From NCBI RefSeq assembly GCF_007954355.1, contig NZ_VOLR01000032.1, positions 1 through 38,149 of the forward strand: a stretch of 38,149 bases of DNA, read 5' to 3'. The translations under genes were made by a program, and so were the position numbers. The notes below the pieces were generated by a model that was not told the DNA's origin, made no database searches, and saw nothing but the letters and a program-made list of their open reading frames with translations. The DNA is from Colwellia hornerae. Its GTDB lineage: Bacteria; Pseudomonadota; Gammaproteobacteria; Enterobacterales; Alteromonadaceae. Below are positions 25,240-33,353 of the stretch, piece after piece (position 1 is the stretch's first letter; each line of letters opens with the position of its first letter).

Positions 25240-25263
25240 AGCTTGATGATGGAATTAGAAACT

Positions 25264-25878
25264 TTATTTATTAAAAGAAGCTAACTCTAACGTTACTTGA
25301 TCAATTCCACTCTTTTGGATCCGTTGGCTAATTTCAGCTTCTTTACTACTGAGTAATGAGATACCTTCAATGATCATATCGTAGGCTTTCCATTGACTTG
25401 TTTGTCTGTCTTGGCGCATTTGAAAAGTAATGTTAATTTCAGGCGCATTGGCATCACGAATAACAGAATTAACACCAACAATTCTTGCGCCATTTGTCGC
25501 TTTATGAGATTCAAATGCAACGTCTTGTTGTTTATATTGTTTTAACGCTATTGCGTAAGTTCTTACTAAGTAACTACGCATTGAAACAACAAATTTTTCA
25601 CGCTGCTCCGGTGTCATTGTTCTTAAATTTCTACCTAATACTTTAAATGCGGCGTATTTGTAATCTATTGAGGGCATTAACTCTTCTTCAACAATATCAC
25701 GCATCAGTTCAGGGAATTTTTTTAGTGATTCTTGATCTTTAGCAATACGAGAAAACAAACGTTCTCCTGTTTCAGCAATTACCGTGTATGGAGAGTTTTC
25801 AATGCTGTAGGCATTGCTGGAAAAACTTGTCAATGAGGTGATAAATAAGAGAGCGAATATTGCCGTAAAGTGTTTCAT
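25264..25878 (-). CDS. MlaC/Ttg2D-like phospholipid-binding protein
   Basis: A periplasmic 204-residue protein with a signal peptide (MKHFTAIFALLFITSLTSFS..., cleavage likely near SNA). The MlaC fold pattern is clear: FSRIAKDQESLKKFP, LMRDIVEEELMPSIDYKYAAFKVLG, TMTPEQREKFVVSMRSYLVRTYA and QWKAYDMIIEGISLL. MlaC ferries phospholipids between outer and inner membrane complexes. It normally sits in mlaFEDCB, but no mlaFEDB genes are adjacent, so this is an orphan or second copy. Its promoter (25941-25970) carries a palindromic operator shared in design with the upstream tetR gene. Confidence 0.88.
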   Translation of the reverse strand: MKHFTAIFALLFITSLTSFSSNAYSIENSPYTVIAETGERLFSRIAKDQESLKKFPELMRDIVEEELMPSIDYKYAAFKVLGRNLRTMTPEQREKFVVSMRSYLVRTYAIALKQYKQQDVAFESHKATNGARIVGVNSVIRDANAPEINITFQMRQDRQTSQWKAYDMIIEGISLLSSKEAEISQRIQKSGIDQVTLELASFNK

Positions 25879-25940
25879 TTTTTTGTCCGTATTTGAGAAA
25901 GCGTATTAAGTGCTGAGTTCATTGTTAATTCATTAAGAGT

Positions 25941-25970
25941 ATTTTACATACCGACCACGCGGTATGTAAA
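25941..25970 (-). promoter_or_regulatory. mlaC promoter with embedded TetR-type operator
   Basis: On the minus strand TTTACA (25965-25970) and TAAAAT (25941-25946) are separated by 18 bases. The spacer is filled by a palindrome: TTTACATACCG and CGGTATGTAAA are perfect inverted copies with a 6-base centre (25943-25970). The GGTCGGT core also occurs in the tetR promoter. Confidence 0.75.
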
Positions 25971-26046
25971 TACTTAATTGATATTTTTTATTACTATTTG
26001 CTATATCGGCTGTGAAAATCTGAGGAGATAAATAAAAAGAGTGGCG

Positions 26047-26640
26047 TTAATGACTTTTAAGATTTCTAATATAGTTACACAGTTCTTTGATGACTTTTTC
26101 AAAGAGGTCTTTGTTTTTAGAGCTTTTACTTAAACTAGAAGAACCGTGAAAAGTTGAAACAATAAAATAGGCTACTTGACTAAAATCAATATCGTCACGA
26201 AGCTGGTTAGCGACACGCTGTAAATTAATGGCGATAAGTTGGTTGAGTTGTTGCTGCATGTTTAAAATACGTAAGCGGAAGCCTTCATCTACACCAGACA
26301 TCTCTTGACAAAGGTTGTTTAAAGGACAACCACAAACAATCTCGTCACAGGATGAGTTGGTATACATAGCGGTAAAAAAGTCGCATAAACCTTCAATAGG
26401 ATCATTTACCTCTACTGCTGGCTGCCATAATTCTAAAAACATTGGTGTATAAATTTCTTCAAAAACAGCGTAGCCCAGCTCCATTTTATTTTTAAAATGA
26501 TGATATAAGGCACCTTTTGAAACTTCACAGCGCACTAAAATACAAGATAAGCTTGTTGCGACAAAACCTTTTTTATGAATTTCATCAGCACTTATTTCTA
26601 GTATTTTTTGACGAGTTAGCTCTGCGTCTCTCATATTCAC
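26047..26640 (-). CDS. TetR/AcrR family regulator with cysteine cluster
   Basis: A 197-residue repressor. The N-terminal TetR helix-turn-helix covers about residues 8-52 (TRQKILEISADEIHKKGF, then VSKGALYHHFKNKMELGYAV). The ligand domain has the CGCPLNNLCQEM segment, akin to GCPL.NL in AcrR relatives that sense electrophiles or small hydrophobics. Four cysteines stand close together (C98, C103, C105, C111), besides C33, C38 and C86, which suggests thiol-based sensing or metal binding. The start may be GTG at 26640 or ATG at 26634. Operators in its own promoter and that of mlaC point to autorepression and control of mlaC. Confidence 0.9.
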   Translation of the reverse strand: MNMRDAELTRQKILEISADEIHKKGFVATSLSCILVRCEVSKGALYHHFKNKMELGYAVFEEIYTPMFLELWQPAVEVNDPIEGLCDFFTAMYTNSSCDEIVCGCPLNNLCQEMSGVDEGFRLRILNMQQQLNQLIAINLQRVANQLRDDIDFSQVAYFIVSTFHGSSSLSKSSKNKDLFEKVIKELCNYIRNLKSH

Positions 26641-26667
26641 GACTTAATTAACTATTAATGATAATTC

Positions 26668-26697
26668 ATTCTAACCGACCGGTGGGTAGGTTGTAAA
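26668..26697 (-). promoter_or_regulatory. tetR promoter with embedded operator
   Basis: On the minus strand TTTACA (26692-26697) and TAGAAT (26668-26673) are 18 bases apart, as in the mlaC promoter. The spacer holds AACCTACC-N4-GGTCGGTT (26673-26692), with 7 of 8 positions of each arm paired. It shares GGTCGGT with the mlaC site. Confidence 0.73.
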
Positions 26698-26944
26698 CCC
26701 AGCTTTTTTAGTGATGAATTTATGGTGAAATATTTGAGGTTGAATAAGGATGTTTTGTATTATTAAGTCGTAATTATTTACACCGTAACTCTGGCAACAA
26801 ATTTTTTTAATATTATTTTAGTGGCGAGTGAACTATTTATTACACTATTGGGGTCTTTTGCTATGCTTGTAGATAATACTTTTGATCTTACCTATGATAT
26901 TTTTCGTAATTTGAGCAATTGAAATAACCTCACTAAGGAAACCA
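26698..26944. other. non-coding stretch before the catalase gene
   Basis: AT-rich and without a gene. A candidate catalase promoter is TTGGGG (26849-26854) with GATAAT (26872-26877), 17 bases apart; the support is weak. No OxyR-type or TetR-type palindrome like those above was recognised. Confidence 0.4.
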
Positions 26945-27940
26945 ATGAAATATAATCTCATCACCTCAAGTATTAGTGCTATTTTTCTTATCGCTACTGC
27001 TACAGCAACATCTAACGTTGCCGCCAATGATAAAGAAGTTGTCGCCAATGATTTTGTTGAAATATTTGAAAAATTGGGCGGGAAACATCCTGGCTATAGA
27101 AAAGCACATGCTAAAGGTTTGTGTGCATCGGGTACTTTTGTCCCAACACCCAATCAGCATTTTACTGGAGCTGCTTTGTTATCCAATGGCGAACTACCGG
27201 TGTCTATTCGCTTTTCTGTTGGTGGTTCAAATCCAAACAGTGATGAAAAAGCGGCTGGTGCACGTGGCATGGGCATGCAAATAAAGTTACCTGATGGCTC
27301 TTTCCACACTTTTACTGGTAATAACTTTCCGGTGTTTGCGGGTAAAAGCCCAGAAATTTTTCATGGTTTTTTATCGACTTTACTTCCAGACGAAAATGGT
27401 AAAACTGATCCTGCTAAAACCATGGCATATATTCAACAACATCCGAGTGTTCAAGCTAATGCTATGTGGAATAAAACCGCTAAAACAGCAGCATCATTTG
27501 CCAACACTGAGTTCTTTGGTTTGCACACTTTTTACTTTGATCAACCCAACGAACAGAAAACTAAATTTCGCTGGACCATTGAGCCTAATTTAGGGGTGAA
27601 AACATTAGATAAAGCTGAAGCGGCTAAAATGCCTACCGAGTTTTTAGCGGATACCTTTGCGCAGCAGCTTAAAGATGAAACGGTTAGTTTTAACATTGTG
27701 GTAAGTTTGGGTGAAGCACAAGACAGTGATATTGACCCATCACAACAATGGCCAAGTGAACGTCCTCAGGTAACGCTAGGTACGGTGACCGTTAATACCA
27801 GTGGCAGCGATGCATGTAAAAATACTAACTTTGATCCTAATATGATGTCTGCAGGCTTTACGCCAAGTGATGATCCCGTATTAAGAATGCGCTCACCGGC
27901 TTACGCTATATCTTTTGGCAAGAGGTTGAGTGGTCAATAA
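26945..27940 (+). CDS. periplasmic catalase-family haem protein (SrpA-like)
   Basis: A 331-residue small catalase-family peroxidase with a signal peptide (MKYNLITSSISAIFLIATAT..., cleavage likely near NVAA). The catalase fold landmarks are present: distal histidine H55 in RKAHAKGLCASGTF, GARGMGMQIK, the distal asparagine in FTGNNFPVF (126-127) and the haem-ligand tyrosine Y320 in RSPAYAISF with R316. It is much shorter than true catalases (about 480 residues), as in SrpA and related periplasmic proteins, so it may act mainly as a peroxidase. The Shine-Dalgarno AAGGAAAC is good. No cytochrome b561 partner, common beside such genes, is adjacent. Confidence 0.92.
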   Translation: MKYNLITSSISAIFLIATATATSNVAANDKEVVANDFVEIFEKLGGKHPGYRKAHAKGLCASGTFVPTPNQHFTGAALLSNGELPVSIRFSVGGSNPNSDEKAAGARGMGMQIKLPDGSFHTFTGNNFPVFAGKSPEIFHGFLSTLLPDENGKTDPAKTMAYIQQHPSVQANAMWNKTAKTAASFANTEFFGLHTFYFDQPNEQKTKFRWTIEPNLGVKTLDKAEAAKMPTEFLADTFAQQLKDETVSFNIVVSLGEAQDSDIDPSQQWPSERPQVTLGTVTVNTSGSDACKNTNFDPNMMSAGFTPSDDPVLRMRSPAYAISFGKRLSGQ

Positions 27941-27981
27941 GTGATTCGCTAGTAGGTATAAGTCGGCATTACTTTTATGAA

Positions 27982-28008
27982 ATGGGGTGCAGTGAAAACT
28001 GACCCCAT
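27982..28008. repeat. REP-like hairpin
   Basis: ATGGGGT and ACCCCAT bracket a second short stem (CAGT/ACTG) closed by a GAAA loop, with one bulged G. The GGGGTCAG-type arm recalls REP palindromes linked to RAYT transposases. It lies between two convergent genes and lacks a T run. Membership of a repeat family is inferred only. Confidence 0.42.
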
Positions 28009-28124
28009 GTGTTATTGATTTAACGATAAACGTTTCGCAAAGGGCAGTTTTACTTATTTTTATGGTGGATTTTAACAAGTTCAATAATTTATCGTTTCGG
28101 GTAAAGTCTTTATGCAGATAAGCT

Positions 28125-29033
28125 TTATCGACTGTTTACTTCGAACATTATCTTTAGCCATCTTAAATCTTTAGGCCCAAGACCCGCCTTTTTGTGCAGA
28201 GATGGTGTTTGATAAACCTCTTTGTAAACATGACAAATAGCGACTTCAGTTAGTTCTCGCCATCTTTCTCCATCAAGTTCAGGAATGCTGCCATTAGCTA
28301 AGTTGGCATCAATTATCGGGTCGTGCTGCAACTCTGTGGTACGTAGTGTTAACTCTAACTCTTGTAATATAGGATTAATAACCTGCAGGGTACTTGCATC
28401 GGCAAATTCTTTTGCAATATGTGCATCAGCTTCTGCTATAGATTTGTTTAGCTGATGTTGAGAAAGTTTCTCTCCGGTAGGACGTAAGCCGTACTTGTTA
28501 ATTATGCCGCCAACACTGGGTAACAAAGCTTTTGCTGCAATACCTAGGCCTAATAATGGATTTACCACAGTTGCTAAGCCACCCACTAATAGCATGCCAT
28601 ATGTGAGTTTTTTATCTAGCGCATCAATTTGATCGGCTAAAGATTCAATACTGTTTGGATTACTTACGCTTTTATTTCTTACTCTTTCTTCTGCTGATTG
28701 GCGCATATAATCTTTAAGTATTTCTTCTGAATGCTGGTTGGAAAAGTGAAAAACACGCCTTTTGGGTAGGTTGTTAATTTCTGGAACAGCATTTGGGAGA
28801 CATCGCATGGTGTGCAAGGCAAATTTATATTCTGATAGTTGAAAAGGTATAACAAAATAGTGTTTTTCGTCATATTGAATATCGTCATATTTGTCTGACT
28901 TCTCCGCGGAAATAAAGACAGGTAAGCCATTCACTTTCTCCTTAACAATGGAATAATTGGCCGCTAATTCTCCTGTAGCTTTGTCTGCCACTGAGCGAAC
29001 GGTATTGAGTCCTTTTTTGAACAAATTTTGCAT
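28125..29033 (-). CDS. protein of unknown function with a hydrophobic segment
   Basis: A 302-residue protein that I do not recognise. There is no signal peptide. The N-terminal 30 residues are amphipathic (MQNLFKKGLNTVRSVADKAT). Residues about 150-180 form a glycine-rich hydrophobic stretch (LLVGGLATVVNPLLGLGIA) that could be a membrane hairpin or a membrane-inserting helix. Charged helical regions lie on both sides (QSAEERVRNKS; QHQLNKSIAEADAHIAKEF). It stands alone, with a good AAGGAA site upstream. A role in membrane remodelling is one reading of the layout, but it is a guess. Confidence 0.7.
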   Translation of the reverse strand: MQNLFKKGLNTVRSVADKATGELAANYSIVKEKVNGLPVFISAEKSDKYDDIQYDEKHYFVIPFQLSEYKFALHTMRCLPNAVPEINNLPKRRVFHFSNQHSEEILKDYMRQSAEERVRNKSVSNPNSIESLADQIDALDKKLTYGMLLVGGLATVVNPLLGLGIAAKALLPSVGGIINKYGLRPTGEKLSQHQLNKSIAEADAHIAKEFADASTLQVINPILQELELTLRTTELQHDPIIDANLANGSIPELDGERWRELTEVAICHVYKEVYQTPSLHKKAGLGPKDLRWLKIMFEVNSR

Positions 29034-29424
29034 GAATTTTGCAATTTCCTTGGTATATTCTAGCTAACACGATAATTTTTTTACTACAAAGGTACTCATA
29101 GCCAATACTTTTAGCTGTAGCATAATAACTATGGCCGTCTTATTTGCAGGCACTTATCTTCATTAACAACGTTTCAAAGGGTAGGAGAATATAAAAATAT
29201 ATGTGTACGCCTTTTTGTTGGCTACTCTTACTTAGAATACGTTAATTATCTTTAGTTATCAATTTGGTCTAGGCCGGGTTGATACCTTTAGAGACTCAGG
29301 GGTTTCTTTAATTTTTACCCTTATCAATTAAAAGTAATAGCGTTTATTGAGTAGATACAAATGAAAAAGCAGTGCTAATTAGCACTGCTTTTTTTCTTAA
29401 TGATAAAATCAAACATTTTAAGTA
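29034..29424. other. non-coding stretch with a terminator
   Basis: Between the unknown gene and cstA-like gene. It contains the promoter region of the former (TAGAAT-like -10 near 29060) and the hairpin at 29364-29393. The rest shows nothing I recognise. Confidence 0.4.
29364..29395 (-). terminator. bidirectional terminator after the cstA-like gene
   Basis: A 13-bp perfect stem (AAAAAGCAGTGCT with AGCACTGCTTTTT) with an AATT loop. It has a T run on both strands, and lies 30 bases past the stop of the minus-strand transporter gene. Confidence 0.92.
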
Positions 29425-30900
29425 TTAATGGGATGTCGAGGTAATATTTCTGCGTTTATTGTGTGCCACTATCAATAAGATAAGCGAAATAACCCCCACC
29501 ACAGCCCCAATTGATTTGCCATATTCACTGGGTAAATTTAAGCCTATTCCTGCTGTCATAATATATGAGGCGCTAACACTGGTACCAACAATGGCAGGTA
29601 AACTGACGATCCAATGGAAAGTGCCACGGTCAAACAAAAATTTAGTGGCCAGCCATAATACGCTGGTAGAAAGTAGCATGTTTGAAAAGGCAAAATAGCG
29701 CCATATTATTGAGAAATCTAATTTTGTCATAAAATAAGCGATAATCAGAATAGGCACGGCTAGCAAAAGACGATTGCGTAAACTTTGTGGGATATTAAAT
29801 GCATCTACTAAGGTCAAGCGTAATGAACGAAAAGCGGTATCTCCTGAAGTAATTGGGAATATCGCAACAGCAATAATAGCCATAATGCCACCGAGTGCGC
29901 CAAGATAGCTGTTTGCTATATGATTAACTACTAAGCCTGGTCCACCTTGGTCAAGCAATGACTTTAGTTCTGAGTAGCCTTCAGGAAATGCTGCTATACC
30001 GGCTAAGGCCCAAACACAACCTACAATGCCTTCGCACATCATCGCACCATAATAGACTGGACGCACATATTTTTCATTGGTTAAACAACGCGCGATAATC
30101 GGTGCTTGTGTCGAATGAAAACCACTAATTGCGCCACAGGTAATCGTTATGAATAATAATGGCCAGACAGGAAGGCCGTCAGCATTGGGTTCTAAAAAGT
30201 CATGACTGTAATGGTCTGCGTTAAAGTAGCCCAAAAAATCACCCGCGGCAGGTAAATGTGGCGCATTTATAAGTAATGATACGGCGATAAGTGAGGTCAT
30301 CACTATCATAAGTAAACCAAAAATGGGGTAGAGTTTAGTTATTATTTTATCAATGGGTAATAGCGTTGCCAGCAAATAATAGCCTAAAATCACTAAAACC
30401 CAAAAGGTATTACCGGCTAAAAATGTGCCTTCAAAATAACTTAAATTACTTAATAACCCCGCAGGGCTCATGATAAATACAACGCCAACAAAAAAGAGTA
30501 GCATGGTGGTAAATATCAGCATTAACCCTTTAAAGTAAACGTTGTAATAATGGCCTGCAATTTCAGGTAAACTTTTACCGTCTTCTTTAATGCTCATGAC
30601 CCCAGAGAAGTAATCATGTACTGCACCGCCTAATATATTACCAAGTACAATCCAAATAAGTGCCACCGGCCCATAGAGGGCACCAAGGATAGGACCAAAA
30701 ATAGGACCTACCCCAGCAATATTTAAAAACTGAATTAAAAAGGCTTTAATCGGATGGATAGCAACATAATCAACCCCTTCTTCAAAACGTACTTGAGGTG
30801 TTTTGGCGGTTTCATCGATGCCCGCTTGTTTTTCAATAAAAGGGCTATAAAACTTATAACCCAATATTAATAGAGTGATGCAGATAAAAAAGATAATCAT
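29425..30900 (-). CDS. CstA-family carbon starvation transporter, short form
   Basis: A polytopic inner membrane protein of 491 residues with about 13 hydrophobic helices. The CstA core is present: GVDYVAIHPIKAFLIQF, NIAGVGPIFGPILGALYGP, GNILGGAVHDYFSGVMSIKEDGKSLPEI (in pieces) and ISGFHSTQAPIIARCL. E. coli CstA has 701 residues and imports pyruvate and peptides; this short type lacks the long C-terminal extension. The substrate is therefore uncertain. No adjacent YbdD-type small partner gene is seen. Confidence 0.9.
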   Translation of the reverse strand: MIIFFICITLLILGYKFYSPFIEKQAGIDETAKTPQVRFEEGVDYVAIHPIKAFLIQFLNIAGVGPIFGPILGALYGPVALIWIVLGNILGGAVHDYFSGVMSIKEDGKSLPEIAGHYYNVYFKGLMLIFTTMLLFFVGVVFIMSPAGLLSNLSYFEGTFLAGNTFWVLVILGYYLLATLLPIDKIITKLYPIFGLLMIVMTSLIAVSLLINAPHLPAAGDFLGYFNADHYSHDFLEPNADGLPVWPLLFITITCGAISGFHSTQAPIIARCLTNEKYVRPVYYGAMMCEGIVGCVWALAGIAAFPEGYSELKSLLDQGGPGLVVNHIANSYLGALGGIMAIIAVAIFPITSGDTAFRSLRLTLVDAFNIPQSLRNRLLLAVPILIIAYFMTKLDFSIIWRYFAFSNMLLSTSVLWLATKFLFDRGTFHWIVSLPAIVGTSVSASYIMTAGIGLNLPSEYGKSIGAVVGVISLILLIVAHNKRRNITSTSH

Positions 30901-31223
30901 GAGTGTTTATTACTCCGTTCTAATGAATAGATTCAGTGAAGATGGGACTGAGCACAGATTTGTGCAAGCGGGACATTCGCTAAGTATTACCTATATAAAT
31001 TAACTATTAAAGGAGAATATTTATTGATTGTTATATAAATAACATCAGCTGATATTTCAATAATACTAAGGTAGCTTAAATGACGTTAGTTTAGCTCATT
31101 ATCCCCGCAATTTTGCGTCGATCACGGGGGTACTGGCCAGAATTAGCTATAGATAGGGACACTTTAGCTGGTGGATAAATATTGACCACAGCTAACTAGG
31201 TCACTCATTGGTATATAAGTGAT
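30901..31223. other. non-coding stretch upstream of the cstA-like gene
   Basis: It contains a palindrome GCACAGATTTGTGC (30952-30965), about 50 bases upstream of the transporter start, which could be an operator. It is flanked by two GGGAC copies (30944-30948 and 30970-30974). CstA genes are often under CRP control, but this palindrome is not a good CRP site. Nothing else is evident. Confidence 0.4.
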
Positions 31224-31658
31224 TTAGTAAGGACTCGCTGCCTCATCTTTTAACGCTTCTAATAAATCATGAATTTCAGCTTTTAATTCTTTATCGACAA
31301 TTTTATTACAGCTGACTTTTGCTTTTTCTAAATTTTCAATCGCATTTTCTTTTTCACCTAGCTCAACTTGCAGCGAGGCAACAGAAAAGCCAATCGATGA
31401 ACGAAAGTCTTTTGAATTAATCTCTTCTGCTTTAAGTAATGCTTTCTCGTAAATTGAAACGGCTAAGGGTAAATCGTCGGTAAAATCAGCGAGTGTTTCC
31501 CATTGTACCGGATGATCTTTATCGGTATTGTCATTATCATCACAGAGTTGCTTTAATTCACTATAGCAATTGTCAAAGTTGCTTTGATTTCTTTCCTGAG
31601 CAGCAAGCATTAACTCTCCAGCCAAAGCAAATACGCGCTTGTATATTTTTGTATTCAT
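31224..31658 (-). CDS. small TPR-like helical protein
   Basis: A 144-residue acidic cytoplasmic protein made of helical pairs. The segment LADFTDDLPLAVSIYEKALLKAEEI and the following VASLQVELGEKENAIENLEKAK read as two tetratricopeptide-like repeats (about residues 58-120), a fold that usually mediates protein contacts. There is no signal peptide or membrane span. It is a single gene; the partner is unknown. Confidence 0.78.
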   Translation of the reverse strand: MNTKIYKRVFALAGELMLAAQERNQSNFDNCYSELKQLCDDNDNTDKDHPVQWETLADFTDDLPLAVSIYEKALLKAEEINSKDFRSSIGFSVASLQVELGEKENAIENLEKAKVSCNKIVDKELKAEIHDLLEALKDEAASPY

Positions 31659-32036
31659 GGTTTTTAGTACTCTTTAGTTGTCTGAGGTCTAGGTGCTAGC
31701 GGTTGACTTGCAAGTTTTGTTGTTGGTTTGTGATGTTATCAAGCCTTATTTTGTCACTATTGAAACCAAAACGGGCTATTTGATATTTTAACACCAGTTT
31801 GAACTGGTGACTAGTTTAGACCTGAAAATTGAAGGGTAATAAATAAGCAGAAAACCTAGTAACCTTTGTAGCAAGCAATAGTTTATAAAAAAGCTTTGTT
31901 AGTCGCAGTCTTTAATGGCAATTCAGTGGGCGCAATAATTTATTGGCAAATGGGAAATGGCAAATGCTTAAACGCGAATTAATTCATCATTAATTCGCGT
32001 CACTGTTGTTTTATCAACTTAGCAGCAATGATGGGC
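31659..32036. other. non-coding stretch with two hairpins
   Basis: It holds two perfect inverted repeats: CACCAGT/ACTGGTG with a 4-base loop (31792-31809), and ACGCGAATTAA/TTAATTCGCGT with a 7-base loop (31972-32000). The second lies 36 bases after the stop of the minus-strand small protein gene and may be its terminator, though the T run on that strand is poor. No gene is seen. Confidence 0.5.
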
Positions 32037-32318
32037 TTAATCCCAATCATCATAGTAATCTTGAGTGAACTTTCTCAGTTGCCGCTCTTCTTGTAACTGT
32101 TCAATTTTTTTCTTGGCTAAATAGTTACGTTTATTACTGTGTTTTGATTTTTTTACATCGCTAGGAGAGGTGTGTAACTCAAATTCAGCAATGTTATTGT
32201 CACTATCGTTATCATTATCATCATCATTGTTATTATCATCTCCTTCGTTTGAAGACAGATCATAGTTAAAACTTACTTCATCAGAAGTTGATAACTCATA
32301 ATTAGAATTGATATTCAT
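32037..32318 (-). CDS. PA3496-like small charged protein, acidic paralogue
   Basis: A 93-residue protein with a very acidic low-complexity middle (EGDDNNNDDDNDNDSDNN near residues 25-42) and a basic, helical C-terminus ending YYDDWD. The C-terminal YLAKKKIEQLQEERQL part resembles that of the protein at 36284 (YLVKERLDILNEKRFL ... DYWDM), so the two are paralogues. The pattern of a charged tail with an R/K-E-L helix and a D-rich end fits the small PA3496-type family, described as putative envelope integrity proteins. That assignment is from memory of the pattern and is tentative. Confidence 0.68.
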   Translation of the reverse strand: MNINSNYELSTSDEVSFNYDLSSNEGDDNNNDDDNDNDSDNNIAEFELHTSPSDVKKSKHSNKRNYLAKKKIEQLQEERQLRKFTQDYYDDWD

Positions 32319-32480
32319 CGTTATATCACCAAAGGATATTCAAGTAAAAACAGCATGATCTACGCTTTTGGCTAACAAGAAAAGCAAAAGATTTTTACGT
32401 TAACGATAAATTATTTTTACTGAAAATATTTTAAATTTACTGTGCCAGTTCGCTAGCAAGTGCACCGACTGTTTATCTTA

Positions 32481-33353
32481 TTAGGGGGTCATAATAGCAG
32501 GAGCTTCTGGCTGATCTTTTCTCAGTAAATTCTTAATGTCGATAATACGTTCTTCATTCTCATTTTCTTTATGAAAGGCAATAAATAATTCACGTTCAAA
32601 AAAAGGCAGTGTATCGATTTTAAATAACTTGCCTTGCTCGATAAAAGGTTTTACTAGCATGTCTGGCAAGTAGGCACTACCGCCACACTGCAGCATAAGA
32701 TCAAGCGCAATACGTGCGGTGCTTGTTCTAATAGCAGGAACAGATATGTCAGGGAATTCTTTAGCATGCCAATGAGTAAAGCTTGTTCCCCAATCAATCA
32801 TAATATAACGCTGCACGTCTGCGGGGCTTATTATTTTATTGTTAAAAGTCGTCACGGGGATTAAATTAAACATATGTAAAGATTCAATCTTCAGCTCTTC
32901 CACTTTGGGAGGATCAAAGAGAATAGCAACATCTAAAGTGCGCTCAAGTAATTGCCTGGTTAGTTGCTCTCGCGATAATATTTCAGCGATTAAACTGATT
33001 TGTGGTTCACTGATATATATCTTTGAAATGGCATCATGTATATAAACGTCCCAAGTGTTAGGTGTACCGGCAATATAAATGTGCGCAACTTTTTCAGTGC
33101 TTATGGCAATATCTTGTTTTGCCATTCGAAGAGTATTGATCATAATCTCTGCGTAGGGGACTAGCTTTTCTCCTGCAGGTGTTAATTGGATATTGTTTCT
33201 AGTGCGCTGAAACAAGGACACATTAAAGTATTTCTCTAATTGACGAACTCTGGTACTAACCGCTGCTTGAGTAAGGTATAGATTTTCAGCCGCTTTACCA
33301 AAATGACGACAATCTTTAACTTCTAAGAAGGTTTTAATTAACTCAATATCCAT
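32481..33353 (-). CDS. hdfR: HdfR-type LysR family regulator
   Basis: A LysR-type regulator of 290 residues. The N-terminal helix-turn-helix region reads MDIELIKTFLEV.DCRHFGKAAENLYLTQAAVS (in pieces) and FQRTRNNIQLTPAGEKLVPYAE, which is very close to E. coli HdfR. I start it at the ATG at 33353 because MDxELxKTFLEV is the family opening; an upstream frame would add 21 residues with no family match. It is divergent from maoP, as in enterobacteria, which strongly supports the name. E. coli HdfR represses flhDC; the target here is not visible. Confidence 0.9.
   Translation of the reverse strand: MDIELIKTFLEVKDCRHFGKAAENLYLTQAAVSTRVRQLEKYFNVSLFQRTRNNIQLTPAGEKLVPYAEIMINTLRMAKQDIAISTEKVAHIYIAGTPNTWDVYIHDAISKIYISEPQISLIAEILSREQLTRQLLERTLDVAILFDPPKVEELKIESLHMFNLIPVTTFNNKIISPADVQRYIMIDWGTSFTHWHAKEFPDISVPAIRTSTARIALDLMLQCGGSAYLPDMLVKPFIEQGKLFKIDTLPFFERELFIAFHKENENEERIIDIKNLLRKDQPEAPAIMTP

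Noticed and set aside
25190-25263. cobalamin riboswitch before the cob operon
   Set aside because: The gap is only 74 bases and contains no B12-box-like conserved core; too short for a cobalamin riboswitch.
30952-30965. CRP site for the cstA-like gene
   Set aside because: The palindrome reads GCACA-N4-TGTGC and not TGTGA-N6-TCACA, so it is not a convincing CRP site.
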